Source: Halococcaceae archaeon
GTDB lineage: Archaea; Halobacteriota; Halobacteria; Halobacteriales; Halalkalicoccaceae
Length of the DNA stretch: 10,298 bases
Assembly: GCA_007129135.1 (NCBI GenBank)
Contig: SKWB01000207.1
Location: forward strand, 1-10,298
Direction of reading: 5' to 3'
The position numbers and the translations under genes are program-made. This document shows positions 1-6,631 of the stretch, one piece after another. The notes beneath the pieces were generated by a model that did not search any database, was not told the DNA's origin, and saw nothing but the letters and a program-made list of their open reading frames with translations. How positions within the stretch are numbered: position 1 is the stretch's first letter; each line of letters opens with the position of its first letter.

Positions 1-207
1 GAAGGCGGCGCGGTGACCGACGATCAGCTGCTGATGAGCGTCGACCCCGACACCGATATCGACATCGACCAGGACGTCAGGGTCGTCCTCGACCGCTCGC
101 GGATCAACCTCTTCGACGCCGAGACGGGCGACGCGCTCCGACACGGGCTCATCGACCCGGCCAGTGCGACCGGCACGCCCGAACGCGGCGTCGGCGACTC
201 CGACTGA
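1..207 (+). CDS. ABC transporter ATP-binding protein, C-terminal fragment (MalK/UgpC type)
   Basis: This is the 3' end of a gene that begins left of the window; the frame is open from base 1 to the TGA at 205-207. The visible 68 residues include RVVLDRSRINLFDAETGDAL, which matches the last strands of the C-terminal TOBE/OB domain of sugar-importing ABC ATPases (MalK, UgpC, MsmX type), where a 'hLFD..TG..L' pattern is typical. A GTG at 13 is open in frame, but it is inside the domain and is not a start. The tail after the domain is short and acidic, as expected in a halophile. By family, the protein would sit on the cytoplasmic face and power uptake of a sugar, oligosaccharide or polyol. Only 41 bases separate it from the following oxidoreductase gene, which suggests co-transcription. 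The Walker and signature motifs are outside the window, so the substrate cannot be judged. Confidence 0.75.
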   Translation, partial: EGGAVTDDQLLMSVDPDTDIDIDQDVRVVLDRSRINLFDAETGDALRHGLIDPASATGTPERGVGDSD

Positions 208-236
208 TAAGGAAAGGGTAATCCCGGCCGATTGGC

Positions 237-244
237 CTATATAA
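237..244 (+). promoter_or_regulatory. TATA-like octamer unusually close to a start codon
   Basis: The bases CTATATAA lie 4 bases upstream of the ATG at 249. This is a good archaeal TATA box by sequence, but a box normally sits about 26 bases before the transcription start, which would place the start near 265-270, inside the gene. It is therefore either not used for this start codon or is a chance match. The gene could instead be read through from the upstream transporter gene. Confidence 0.25.
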
Positions 245-248
245 CGCA

Positions 249-1337
249 ATGACTGGTGATGCGGCGGTACGGATCGGTATTATCGGGCTCGGAAATATCG
301 GCCGTCACCACGCGGATCAGCTCCGAACGAGCGGTGGTCAACTCGTCGGCGGCGTCGACATCCTCCCCGAGGCGCGAGAACGCTTCGCCATCGACTACGG
401 GGTCGAGACCTACGCCGAGGCCGAGGAGCTCTTCTCGGTCGCCGACGCCGTGATCATCACGACGCCGAACCGGTTTCACGAGGAGTACGCCGTTCGTGCG
501 CTCGAGGCGGGTCTCGACGTCCTCCTGGAGAAGCCGCTGGCACACGACGTGGAGAGCGCCGAGCGGATCGCCGCCGTCGCCGCCGACTCCGACGGGATCT
601 GTATGGTTGGCTTTCACAACCGGTTTCTCCCTCCGGTCGAGGTGCTCAAAGACCGGATCGACGCCGGTCGCTTCGGCGAGGTTACCCACGTCGACGCGAA
701 CTACGTCCGCCGCCGGGGGATCCCGGGACGTGGCTCGTGGTTCACCGACCGGTCGATCGCCGGCGGCGGCGCGCTGATCGACATCGGGGTGCACGCGCTC
801 GACGTCGCGCTCTACCTGCTCGATTTCCCCGAGATCGAGGAGGTCTCGGGGGTGACGCGCTCGGAGTTCGGGACGCGGGAGGACTACACCTACCTCTTCA
901 TGTGGGGCGAGGACGACAGCGGGGGCGAGTTCGACGTCGACGACTCGGCGACGGCGTTCGTCCGGTGTGCCGGGGGCCGGACGATCAGCCTCGACGTCGC
1001 CTGGGCGGCGAACCAGCCGAACGACGACTCGATCACCGTCCGGGGGACCGATGCGGGCGCACGGTTCGACCGCGGCGACGAGTCGCTCGAGGTCTACCGG
1101 ACGAGCGAGGGGGGCGCGCCACACTTCGCCGACCAGCAGGTGACGACACGCGAGGTGAACGCACACGCGGCCGAACAACGGGTGTTCGTCGAGGCGGTCG
1201 AGGCGGGCGTCCAGCCGGAGCGAAACACGGTCGAGCAGGCGCTCGCCGTCCAGCGTGTGATCGACGCGATCTACCGTTCCAGCGAGCGCGGCGAGGCGGT
1301 CGGTGTCCCGGCCGGAACGACGGCGACGACGGAGTAG
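249..1337 (+). CDS. Gfo/Idh/MocA family NAD(P)-dependent oxidoreductase
   Basis: A 362-residue cytoplasmic dehydrogenase of the glucose-fructose oxidoreductase / inositol 2-dehydrogenase family, at the family's usual length. The N-terminal Rossmann fold starts with VRIGIIGLGNIGRHHA (residues 7-22; glycines 13, 15 and 18 form the dinucleotide loop). It is followed by the family signature EKPL at 94-97, whose Lys95 is the conserved catalytic-site lysine. The C-terminal substrate domain carries GGALIDIGVHALDVALYLL (173-191), in which Asp178 and His182 match the conserved D..H pair of the family. The ATG at 249 is chosen because the Rossmann strand begins six residues later and no other in-frame start fits. 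It lies 41 bases after a sugar ABC transporter gene and 39 bases before a sugar isomerase gene, so a role in oxidising an imported sugar, cyclitol or sugar acid is likely. The exact substrate cannot be read from the sequence. Confidence 0.93.
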   Translation: MTGDAAVRIGIIGLGNIGRHHADQLRTSGGQLVGGVDILPEARERFAIDYGVETYAEAEELFSVADAVIITTPNRFHEEYAVRALEAGLDVLLEKPLAHDVESAERIAAVAADSDGICMVGFHNRFLPPVEVLKDRIDAGRFGEVTHVDANYVRRRGIPGRGSWFTDRSIAGGGALIDIGVHALDVALYLLDFPEIEEVSGVTRSEFGTREDYTYLFMWGEDDSGGEFDVDDSATAFVRCAGGRTISLDVAWAANQPNDDSITVRGTDAGARFDRGDESLEVYRTSEGGAPHFADQQVTTREVNAHAAEQRVFVEAVEAGVQPERNTVEQALAVQRVIDAIYRSSERGEAVGVPAGTTATTE

Positions 1338-1345
1338 AGAACCAA

Positions 1346-1353
1346 CGATTATA
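1346..1353 (+). promoter_or_regulatory. Likely TATA box of the isomerase gene (leaderless start)
   Basis: The AT-rich stretch CGATTATA is centred about 27 bases before the ATG at 1377, the canonical distance for a haloarchaeal leaderless transcript. It lies in the 39-base gap after the oxidoreductase stop. The isomerase may therefore be transcribed on its own as well as by read-through. Confidence 0.5.
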
Positions 1354-1376
1354 GGTGGCCGGAGCGTCGCAGGGCC

Positions 1377-2345
1377 ATGGACATCGGCGTACTGACCGTT
1401 CCGCTCGGCGACCAGTCGGCTGACGAAGCGTTCGAGTATCTCTCGGGGATCGGCGTCGACTTCGTCGAACTCGGCTGTGGCGGTCACCCCGGCGAGGACC
1501 ACCTGCCGAGGACGAAGACGCTCGACAGCGAGAACGCGAAGGCGGAGCTGCTCGACACGCTCGAGGCCCACGACCTCCGGGTGAGCGCGCTCGCGACGCA
1601 CAACAACCCGATCCACCCGAACGACGAACGGGCAGCGGAGGCCGACAGGGAGCTCAGGGAAGCGATCGAACTCGCCGACTTACTCGGTATCGAGGCGGTC
1701 ACCTGTTTCTCGGGACTCCCGGGTGGGGGACCGAACGACGAGGTCCCCAACTGGATCACCGCGCCGTGGCCGACCGAGCACGCGGCGGCCCACGAGTACC
1801 AGTGGGAGGTCGCCGTCGAGTACTGGTCGGACCTCGCGGAGCACGCGAAGACCCACGACGTGAAGGTGGCCGTCGAGATGCACCCGAACATGCTCGTCTA
1901 CGAGCCACACGGGATGGCCCGCCTGCGCGAGGAGACGAACGAGTATATCGGCGCGAACTTCGACCCCTCGCACCTCTACTGGCAGGGGATCGACGTCTGT
2001 GAAGCCATCAGATATCTCGGCGAGCGGGACGCCATCCACCACTGCCACGCGAAGGACACCCGGGTCTACGAGGCGAACAGCCGGGTGAAGGGCGTCCTCG
2101 ACACGACCGCCTACACCGACGAGCCGAACCGGTCGTGGCTCTTCCGCTCGGTCGGCTACGGCCACGGCGAGGAACACTGGAAGGACGTCGTCTCGACGCT
2201 GCGGATGGTCGGCTACGACGGGGTGCTCTCGATCGAACACGAGGACTCGCTGACCTCCTCGCGCGAGGGCCTCGAGAAGGCGGTCGAACTGCTGGAGCGG
2301 GCGGTCTTCACCACGCAGCCGGGCGAGGCCTACTGGGCGGAGTGA
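1377..2345 (+). CDS. Sugar phosphate isomerase/epimerase family protein (TIM barrel, AP-endonuclease-2-like)
   Basis: A 322-residue TIM-barrel protein of the xylose isomerase-like / IolE-IolI / tagatose 3-epimerase superfamily. It begins directly with a barrel strand, MDIGVLTVPL, and a second strand, VDFVELGCGG (27-36). A divalent-metal site can be traced at the usual places: Glu167 in VAVEMHPN, Asp196 in NFDPSHL, the His-rich HHCHAKD (221-227, His222 or His224) and Glu287 in LSIEHED. These match the Glu/Asp/His/Glu ligand set of the sugar epimerases. The start is supported by a TATA-like element 27 bases upstream and by the absence of room for a longer N-terminus. Members of this family are often encoded beside Gfo/Idh/MocA oxidoreductases, as here, and act as isomerases, epimerases, dehydratases or 3-keto-glycoside lyases. 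The specific reaction is not determined. The stop codon is one base from the stop of the convergent P450 gene. Confidence 0.9.
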   Translation: MDIGVLTVPLGDQSADEAFEYLSGIGVDFVELGCGGHPGEDHLPRTKTLDSENAKAELLDTLEAHDLRVSALATHNNPIHPNDERAAEADRELREAIELADLLGIEAVTCFSGLPGGGPNDEVPNWITAPWPTEHAAAHEYQWEVAVEYWSDLAEHAKTHDVKVAVEMHPNMLVYEPHGMARLREETNEYIGANFDPSHLYWQGIDVCEAIRYLGERDAIHHCHAKDTRVYEANSRVKGVLDTTAYTDEPNRSWLFRSVGYGHGEEHWKDVVSTLRMVGYDGVLSIEHEDSLTSSREGLEKAVELLERAVFTTQPGEAYWAE

Positions 2346-2346
2346 G

Positions 2347-3690
2347 TCAGCGGGCGTTGACGGTCACGCGGACCGGGTCCCTGGGCCGGGCGGTGATCGC
2401 CGCCATCAGGTCCAGTTCGGTCCCCGGGACGAGTTCGAGGTGGTACTCCTGGTAGATCGTCGCGAGTATGAGCCGTGCTTCGAGCATGGCGAACCGATCG
2501 CCGATACAGCGCCTCGGTCCCGCGGAGAAGGGGAAGTACGCCAGCTTCGGGAGCGAGCGCTCGAACTCGTCGGTCCAGCGGCCGGGCTCGAACGCGAGCG
2601 GGTCGTCGTACCAGCGGCCGTCGCGGTGGACGACCCACTGGTGCATCCGGATCGTCGATCCCGGCGGGATCTCGTAGCCCCCGATGATGTCCGGCTTGAC
2701 GGGTTCGCGGACGACGGTGGGGACCGGTGGGTAGAGCCGCATCGACTCCTTCACCACCTTCTCCGTGTACGGGAGCGAGGGGAGGTCGGCCATCGTCGGG
2801 GTCCGGCCGCCGAGGACCTCGTCGAGCTCTCCGAGGAGCCGCTCCTCGACGGCGGGGTACCGCGAGAGGAGGTAGACGGTGAAGGTGAGCGAGAGCGCCG
2901 TCGTCTCGTGGCCGGCGAGCAACAGCGTCACCACCTCGTCCCTGATGCCCTCGACCGAGAGGGGTGTCGCCTCCTCGTCGCGGGCCGCAAAGAGCATCGA
3001 GATCACGTCGTCGCCGGGGCTCTCGCGACGCTGGCGGATCAGATCGTAGACCACGTCGTCGAGTCGTCGGCTGGCGGCCTCGATACGCCGGCGCGAGGGG
3101 GTCGGGAGGGCCTCGGGGAGGACGTAGTTCGAGAGGCTCTCGGAGGCGGCCATGAACTCCTCCAGCGCCAGGCCGATCTCGTCGACCCGGTCCCCGATGT
3201 CGACGCCGAACAGCGCCCGCGAGACGATGTCGAGCGTCAGCTCCATCGTGTCCTCGTGGATCTCCCTCGTCTGACCGTCGCGCCACCCCTCGAGCGCCCG
3301 CTCGGTGGCGTCGGTCATCATCTGCGCGTACTCCTCGATCCGCTCCGGGCCGAAGGCGGGCTGGATCAGGTGTCGGTTCCGCCGCCAGACCGCCCCCTCG
3401 CTGTTCAGCGTCCCCTGGCCCGTGATCGGCGAGAGCGCCCGCTGGAAGCTCTCCCCTTTGATGTAGTTGCCGTTGTTCGCGACCAGGACGTGCTCGATGT
3501 GGTCGGGGTGGTTGAGCTGGTAGAACCGCCCGTCGATCTCCTCCCAGCTGACGATGTCCCCGTAGCTCTGGGCGTTCTCCGTCATGAACGCGAACGGCTC
3601 GCGGACGAACGGGAGGTAGTTGCCGACGATCGGGGGCCCCTCCGGGCCGGGCGGTATCTCCCCGCTAGGGCGAGCGGTATCGTGTACCAT
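2347..3690 (-). CDS. Cytochrome P450
   Basis: A 447-residue P450 with all diagnostic motifs. The proline-rich entry PPGPEGPPIVGNY is at 13-25, the C-helix WRRNRHLIQPAF at 102-113 and the I-helix oxygen-activation motif AGHETT at 259-264. The K-helix ExxR is ESMR at 315-318, and the heme loop FPFSAGPRRCIG (386-397) contains the axial thiolate Cys395. There is no signal peptide or N-terminal membrane helix, so the enzyme should be soluble. The open frame runs 30 codons further upstream, to 3780. I chose the ATG at 3690 because a TATA-like TAAAA lies about 27-30 bases before it and the extra N-terminus has no family similarity. By family it is a monooxygenase for a hydrophobic substrate; the overall sequence resembles fatty-acid-type and other haloarchaeal P450s, but the substrate is unknown. 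No ferredoxin or ferredoxin reductase gene is adjacent, so electrons must come from elsewhere. Confidence 0.95.
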   Translation of the reverse strand: MVHDTARPSGEIPPGPEGPPIVGNYLPFVREPFAFMTENAQSYGDIVSWEEIDGRFYQLNHPDHIEHVLVANNGNYIKGESFQRALSPITGQGTLNSEGAVWRRNRHLIQPAFGPERIEEYAQMMTDATERALEGWRDGQTREIHEDTMELTLDIVSRALFGVDIGDRVDEIGLALEEFMAASESLSNYVLPEALPTPSRRRIEAASRRLDDVVYDLIRQRRESPGDDVISMLFAARDEEATPLSVEGIRDEVVTLLLAGHETTALSLTFTVYLLSRYPAVEERLLGELDEVLGGRTPTMADLPSLPYTEKVVKESMRLYPPVPTVVREPVKPDIIGGYEIPPGSTIRMHQWVVHRDGRWYDDPLAFEPGRWTDEFERSLPKLAYFPFSAGPRRCIGDRFAMLEARLILATIYQEYHLELVPGTELDLMAAITARPRDPVRVTVNAR

Positions 3691-3705
3691 CTGTGCGGTA
3701 GTGGA

Positions 3706-3778
3706 CGGTCGGACGGTTTTATTTTGCGGTCGATCGCCGAGGGCAGAACGGAACGGGTCGACCGACCGTCGGTCGGAC
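3706..3778. repeat. Repeated CGGTCGGAC element with a small inverted repeat in the P450 upstream region
   Basis: The nonamer CGGTCGGAC occurs at 3706-3714 and again at 3770-3778, on either side of the P450 TATA box. The right copy forms one arm of an inverted repeat, CCGACC (3762-3767), spacer GTC, GGTCGG (3771-3776). The pair could be binding sites for a regulator of the P450 gene, one between TATA box and start and one about 80 bases upstream of the start. High GC makes short repeats like this fairly common, so support is modest. Confidence 0.3.
3715..3724 (-). promoter_or_regulatory. Likely TATA box of the P450 gene
   Basis: The plus-strand run GGTTTTATTT reads AAATAAAACC on the minus strand. 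The TAAAA core is about 27-30 bases before the ATG at 3690. It stands out in otherwise GC-rich sequence and supports both the start choice and a leaderless or nearly leaderless message. Confidence 0.55.
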
Positions 3779-3905
3779 ACCCCGGAAACGGTTGCTGGAT
3801 CCCCGGTCCGTCAGCACCACGAGCGTCCGGCGGTCACTGATCCGAACTCGCTCGTCGCCCGCCCGGGTCACCCAGTTGAAGTAGCCGAGCCCCGAACGGG
3901 GGGCA

Positions 3906-4469
3906 ATGGACGCGAACGTCGGGTTGAGTGGGGCGACCTGGTCGACGGTCGAGGCGCTCGGGGTCCCGCTGATTCTCCTCCTGTTCTACCTCGACGGAAT
4001 GGTCGTCGGCAAGGTCACGCCGCCGGCGGCCCTGTTCGTCGCCTACGTCGCGCTCGCCACCCCACCGACATCGGGGCTCCTCCTGGTGGCCGCCGCGAGC
4101 GTCGTCGCGTCGACGCTCGGGCAGTGGACGCTCTACCGCGGGTTCAACGAGGAGAGCCCCGAGTTCTTCGGCATCCGACGGCGCGTCCCGTACGTCGATC
4201 GGATCCCGCTCGTGGTTCGGAGCGGGGTCGGCGAGCGGCGGATGGCGTTCGTCACCCGCAACTTCGACCGCTTCGGCGGGGCCGCGCTCTGTCTCACCAA
4301 CGCGGTGCCGCTCGTACGAAACCTGATGAGCATCCCGGCCGGGCTGAGCCGGTACCCCGTCGGACGGTTCCTCGCGTTCTCGGCCGTCGGGAACACGATC
4401 TACCTGGCGGCGCTGATCGCGATCGCGTTCGGCCTCCTCGAGACGGCGCGGTTCCTCCCCGTTCCGTAG
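3906..4469 (+). CDS. DedA/VTT-domain (SNARE-associated) small membrane protein
   Basis: A 187-residue integral membrane protein. Hydrophobic segments lie at about 18-29, 39-66, 122-139 and 153-179. The region between about 70 and 120 is polar and charged. The second half has the DedA/VTT pattern: RNFDRFGGAALCLTNAVPLVRNLMSIPAGLSRYPVGRFLAFSAVG spans about 118-162, with conserved elements F.R.GG, P..R....PAG and RF...S.VG in order. DedA proteins are proposed lipid scramblases or proton-dependent transporters needed for membrane homeostasis; the family role in archaea is not settled. Its length is close to the usual 190-220 residues. The ATG at 3906 has a weak TATA-like element 26 bases upstream. 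It converges on the ZIP transporter gene with only five bases between the stops. Hydrophobicity and motif order make the family call good, but the function is open. Confidence 0.8.
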   Translation: MDANVGLSGATWSTVEALGVPLILLLFYLDGMVVGKVTPPAALFVAYVALATPPTSGLLLVAAASVVASTLGQWTLYRGFNEESPEFFGIRRRVPYVDRIPLVVRSGVGERRMAFVTRNFDRFGGAALCLTNAVPLVRNLMSIPAGLSRYPVGRFLAFSAVGNTIYLAALIAIAFGLLETARFLPVP

Positions 4470-4474
4470 AACCT

Positions 4475-5290
4475 TCAGCCGAGGAGCCGGAGGAGACCGA
4501 TCATCGAGACGAGGCCGACGCCGATCCCCCCGACCAGTTCGGGCCGACCACGCCCCGACAGCCCCGAGCCGTACTCGACGCCCGCCGGGAGGAACTCCAC
4601 GACCACGAGGTAGACGAGCGCTCCGGCGGCGAACCCGAAACTGAGCGGGAGCAGCGTCTCGACGGAGGTGACGAAGACGTAGGCGAAGACGGCCCCGATC
4701 GGCTGCGGGAGCCCCGAGAAGACCGCCCAGCCGACGACCTTCCACCTCGCCATCCCGGCGGCGACGAGCGGGATCGCGATCGCGAGGCCCTCGGGTACGT
4801 TCAGGATCGAGACGGCCACGCTCACGAACACCGCCAGCGCGGGCAGTTCCCACCCGAGGAAGGCCAGGCTCCCCTCGCCGTCGAGGCCGAGATCGGCGAA
4901 GGCGACGCCGACCGCGATCCCCTCCGGCAGGCTGTGTAGCGTCAGGACGCCGACGGTGAGCACGAGCGTGGCCGGGTCGACCGTCGACGACGTGGCCGTC
5001 CGCGGGCTGAACTCGACGCTCGCGACGAGGTGGTCGGCGGCGAGGACGAACAGGACGCCCGCGGCGAACCCCAGTCCGACCGAGAGCGGGTCCCCCTCGG
5101 CGAGACCCTCTCCCACGAGCCCGAAGACGGAGACGGAGAGCAGGATCCCGACGGCGAGCCCCCAGAGGACGACGATCGCCCGATCGCTGATCTCGTCGAC
5201 GAGGAAGAACGGGAGGACGCCCAGCCCCGTCGCGAGGCCCGTCAGCAGCCCGACGGCGAAGACGAGAAGCAGATCGGCGAGGGGTGTCAT
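4475..5290 (-). CDS. ZIP family divalent metal transporter
   Basis: A 271-residue polytopic membrane protein with about eight hydrophobic segments, starting MTPLADLLLVFAVGLLTG. The ZIP metal-site motifs are clear: HSLPEG at 119-124 (His119, Pro122, Glu123 in the fourth transmembrane helix) and NVPEG at 164-168 in the fifth helix, which form the binuclear metal centre. The loop between helices 3 and 4 (about 92-107) is short and lacks the histidine cluster found in many ZIPs. By family it moves Zn(II), and possibly Fe(II) or Mn(II), into the cytoplasm. The frame is open to 5383, giving 302 codons, but the extra 31 residues are non-hydrophobic, lack family similarity and would overlap the ATG of the divergent oxidoreductase. 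The ATG at 5290 is therefore preferred. A weak AT-rich GAAAAC lies about 34 bases upstream of it on the minus strand. Confidence 0.88.
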   Translation of the reverse strand: MTPLADLLLVFAVGLLTGLATGLGVLPFFLVDEISDRAIVVLWGLAVGILLSVSVFGLVGEGLAEGDPLSVGLGFAAGVLFVLAADHLVASVEFSPRTATSSTVDPATLVLTVGVLTLHSLPEGIAVGVAFADLGLDGEGSLAFLGWELPALAVFVSVAVSILNVPEGLAIAIPLVAAGMARWKVVGWAVFSGLPQPIGAVFAYVFVTSVETLLPLSFGFAAGALVYLVVVEFLPAGVEYGSGLSGRGRPELVGGIGVGLVSMIGLLRLLG

Positions 5291-5351
5291 CGGTCCTGGC
5301 TTCTCCCCCGGGACGAACGACGTTTTCGGTTCCCCGGTGAGATCCCCGACA

Positions 5352-5359
5352 GCTAAGGG
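5352..5359 (+). promoter_or_regulatory. TATA-like element of the second oxidoreductase gene
   Basis: GCTAAGGG is centred about 27 bases before the ATG at 5382, in the 91-base gap shared with the divergent ZIP gene. It is the least GC-rich octamer at the expected distance, so a leaderless start is plausible, but the match to a TATA box is weak. Confidence 0.35.
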
Positions 5360-5381
5360 AAACGGCGGTGTAGCCCCGCGC

Positions 5382-6503
5382 ATGGCACTCTCCGTCGGCG
5401 TCCTCGGCTACCGGTTCATGGGAAAAGCCCACGCGAACGCGCTCGCGCGCCTCCCGATGTTCTTCCCCGACGCACCCGAGGTTTCCCGCGACGTGTTGGT
5501 CGGTCGTGACGAGGAGGCCCTGGCGGAGGCGGCCGACCGTCTCGGCTTCGAGCGGACGGAGACCGACTGGGAGGCGGCGATCGAGGCGGTCGACGTCTTC
5601 TACAACCTCGGGCCGAACCACGTCCACGCGGAGCCGTCGATCGCCGCGCTCGAGGCGGACGTGCCCACGTTCTGCGAGAAGCCACTCGCGCCCACCCTGG
5701 ACGAGGCCGAACGGATGGCGGCGGCAGCCGAGAGCACGGACGTCCCCGCCGGCTGTGCGTTCAACTACCGGTTCGTCCCGGCGATCCAGTACGCGAAGGG
5801 GCTGATCGAGGCGGGCGAGATCGGCGAGATCCGCCACGTCCGGGGGCGGTACCTCCAGGACTGGCTGGTCGATCCAGAGGCGGAGTGGTCCTGGCGGAAC
5901 GACAGCGAACTGGCCGGAAGCGGCGCGCTCGGCGACCTCGGCTCGCATACGATCGACCTCGCACGTTTCCTCGTCGGCGATACGGCCGGGGAGATCGAGC
6001 GGCTCTCCGGTCACCTGGAGACGTTCGTCGAGGAGCGCCCGACCGGCGACGGCGAGACCCGCCCGGTGACCGTCGACGACGCCTACACCGCCCAGGCACG
6101 GTTCGAAAACGGCGCGGTCGGGAGCTTCGAGGCCACCCGGTTCGCGACCGGACACAAGAACGACCACACGGTCGAGATCCACGGCTCGGAGGGAAGTCTG
6201 AAATTCTCGCTCGAACGGCTGAACGAACTCGAGGTGCTCACGGGCGACGACCGGGGCTACCAGACCGTGCTGGTGACCGACGAGTCGGATCCGTACGTCG
6301 ACCACTGGTGGCCGCCGGGCCACGTCGTCGGCTGGGAGCACACGTTCGTCCACGAGAACTACGAGTTCCTCTCGGCCGTCGCGGAGGGGGGCGAGTTCTC
6401 CCCGAGTTTCGCCGACGGACTGGCCGCCCAGCGCGTCATGGACACTATCGAACGCAGCGACGCGCGCGGCGAGTGGGTCGCCCTCCGAGAGGGATCGTCG
6501 TAG
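5382..6503 (+). CDS. Gfo/Idh/MocA family oxidoreductase, GYxFMGKAH subfamily
   Basis: A 373-residue NAD(P)-dependent dehydrogenase. The N-terminal strand and loop VGVLGYRFMGKAHANAL (5-21) have Arg11 where many family members have the middle glycine. The GY-x-FMGKAH pattern is itself typical of one large Gfo/Idh subfamily, so this is not damage. CEKPLAP (98-104) is the family signature, with Lys100 as the conserved lysine. The substrate domain has SGALGDLGSHTIDLARFLVG (180-199), with Asp185 and His189 matching the family's catalytic pair. Members near sugar catabolic genes are often annotated as inositol or glucoside dehydrogenases; the substrate here is unknown. The start is the ATG at 5382, directly before the first strand. 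The frame is open for another 142 codons upstream, but that part is antisense to the ZIP gene. It is clearly a different branch from the oxidoreductase at 249-1337, so the two are not a recent duplication. Confidence 0.92.
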   Translation: MALSVGVLGYRFMGKAHANALARLPMFFPDAPEVSRDVLVGRDEEALAEAADRLGFERTETDWEAAIEAVDVFYNLGPNHVHAEPSIAALEADVPTFCEKPLAPTLDEAERMAAAAESTDVPAGCAFNYRFVPAIQYAKGLIEAGEIGEIRHVRGRYLQDWLVDPEAEWSWRNDSELAGSGALGDLGSHTIDLARFLVGDTAGEIERLSGHLETFVEERPTGDGETRPVTVDDAYTAQARFENGAVGSFEATRFATGHKNDHTVEIHGSEGSLKFSLERLNELEVLTGDDRGYQTVLVTDESDPYVDHWWPPGHVVGWEHTFVHENYEFLSAVAEGGEFSPSFADGLAAQRVMDTIERSDARGEWVALREGSS

Positions 6504-6631
6504 GGACTCGGTTCCCCCGACCCCGAACCGAACGATACCGGTGACCTGTACCCCCGAGAGTAGCGCTCGACTACGACGGTCCCTACAGGGGTCGACACAA
6601 GAGGCACTCCGCGGGGCGACGGAATCAGTGA
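6504..6631. other. Short non-coding stretch with inverted repeats
   Basis: No gene is visible here. An inverted repeat CCTGTA (6545-6550) / TACAGG (6584-6589) encloses a smaller one, GTAG (6560-6563) / CTAC (6571-6574), so a branched hairpin could form about 40 bases after the oxidoreductase stop and might help end transcription. A perfect 10-base palindrome, AGTGATCACT, lies at 6627-6636 and overlaps the stop codon of the minus-strand frame that ends at 6632. No T-rich tract follows the hairpin. Confidence 0.3.

Larger units (their letters stand above)
3691..3905. other. Divergent intergenic region between the P450 and DedA-like genes
   Basis: This 215-base gap holds the P450 promoter on the minus strand, the nonamer repeat described separately, and, next to the DedA-like gene, a weak TATA-like TTGAAGTAG centred about 26 bases before its ATG. 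A short G/C hairpin, GCCCC (3889-3893) pairing with GGGGC (3900-3904), sits directly before that ATG. I see no convincing gene. A GTG-started minus-strand frame of 50 codons (3871 to 3719) is discussed under rejected items. Confidence 0.5.

Noticed and set aside
237..1616. A 459-codon minus-strand frame antisense to the first oxidoreductase
   Set aside because: The composition is Arg/Val/Asp-rich without domains, and the plus strand encodes an unmistakable Gfo/Idh enzyme at the same place.
3719..3871. A 50-codon minus-strand frame upstream of the P450 gene (GTG start, peptide MTRAGDERVRISDRRTLVVL...)
   Set aside because: Third positions look coding-like in the first half, but the second half turns into Arg/Pro-rich sequence and the frame ends inside the P450 TATA region. 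No promoter or family similarity supports it.
5291..5383. A 31-residue N-terminal extension of the ZIP transporter
   Set aside because: The extra residues are not hydrophobic or family-like, and the start would overlap the ATG of the divergent oxidoreductase. The ATG at 5290 begins immediately before the first membrane helix.
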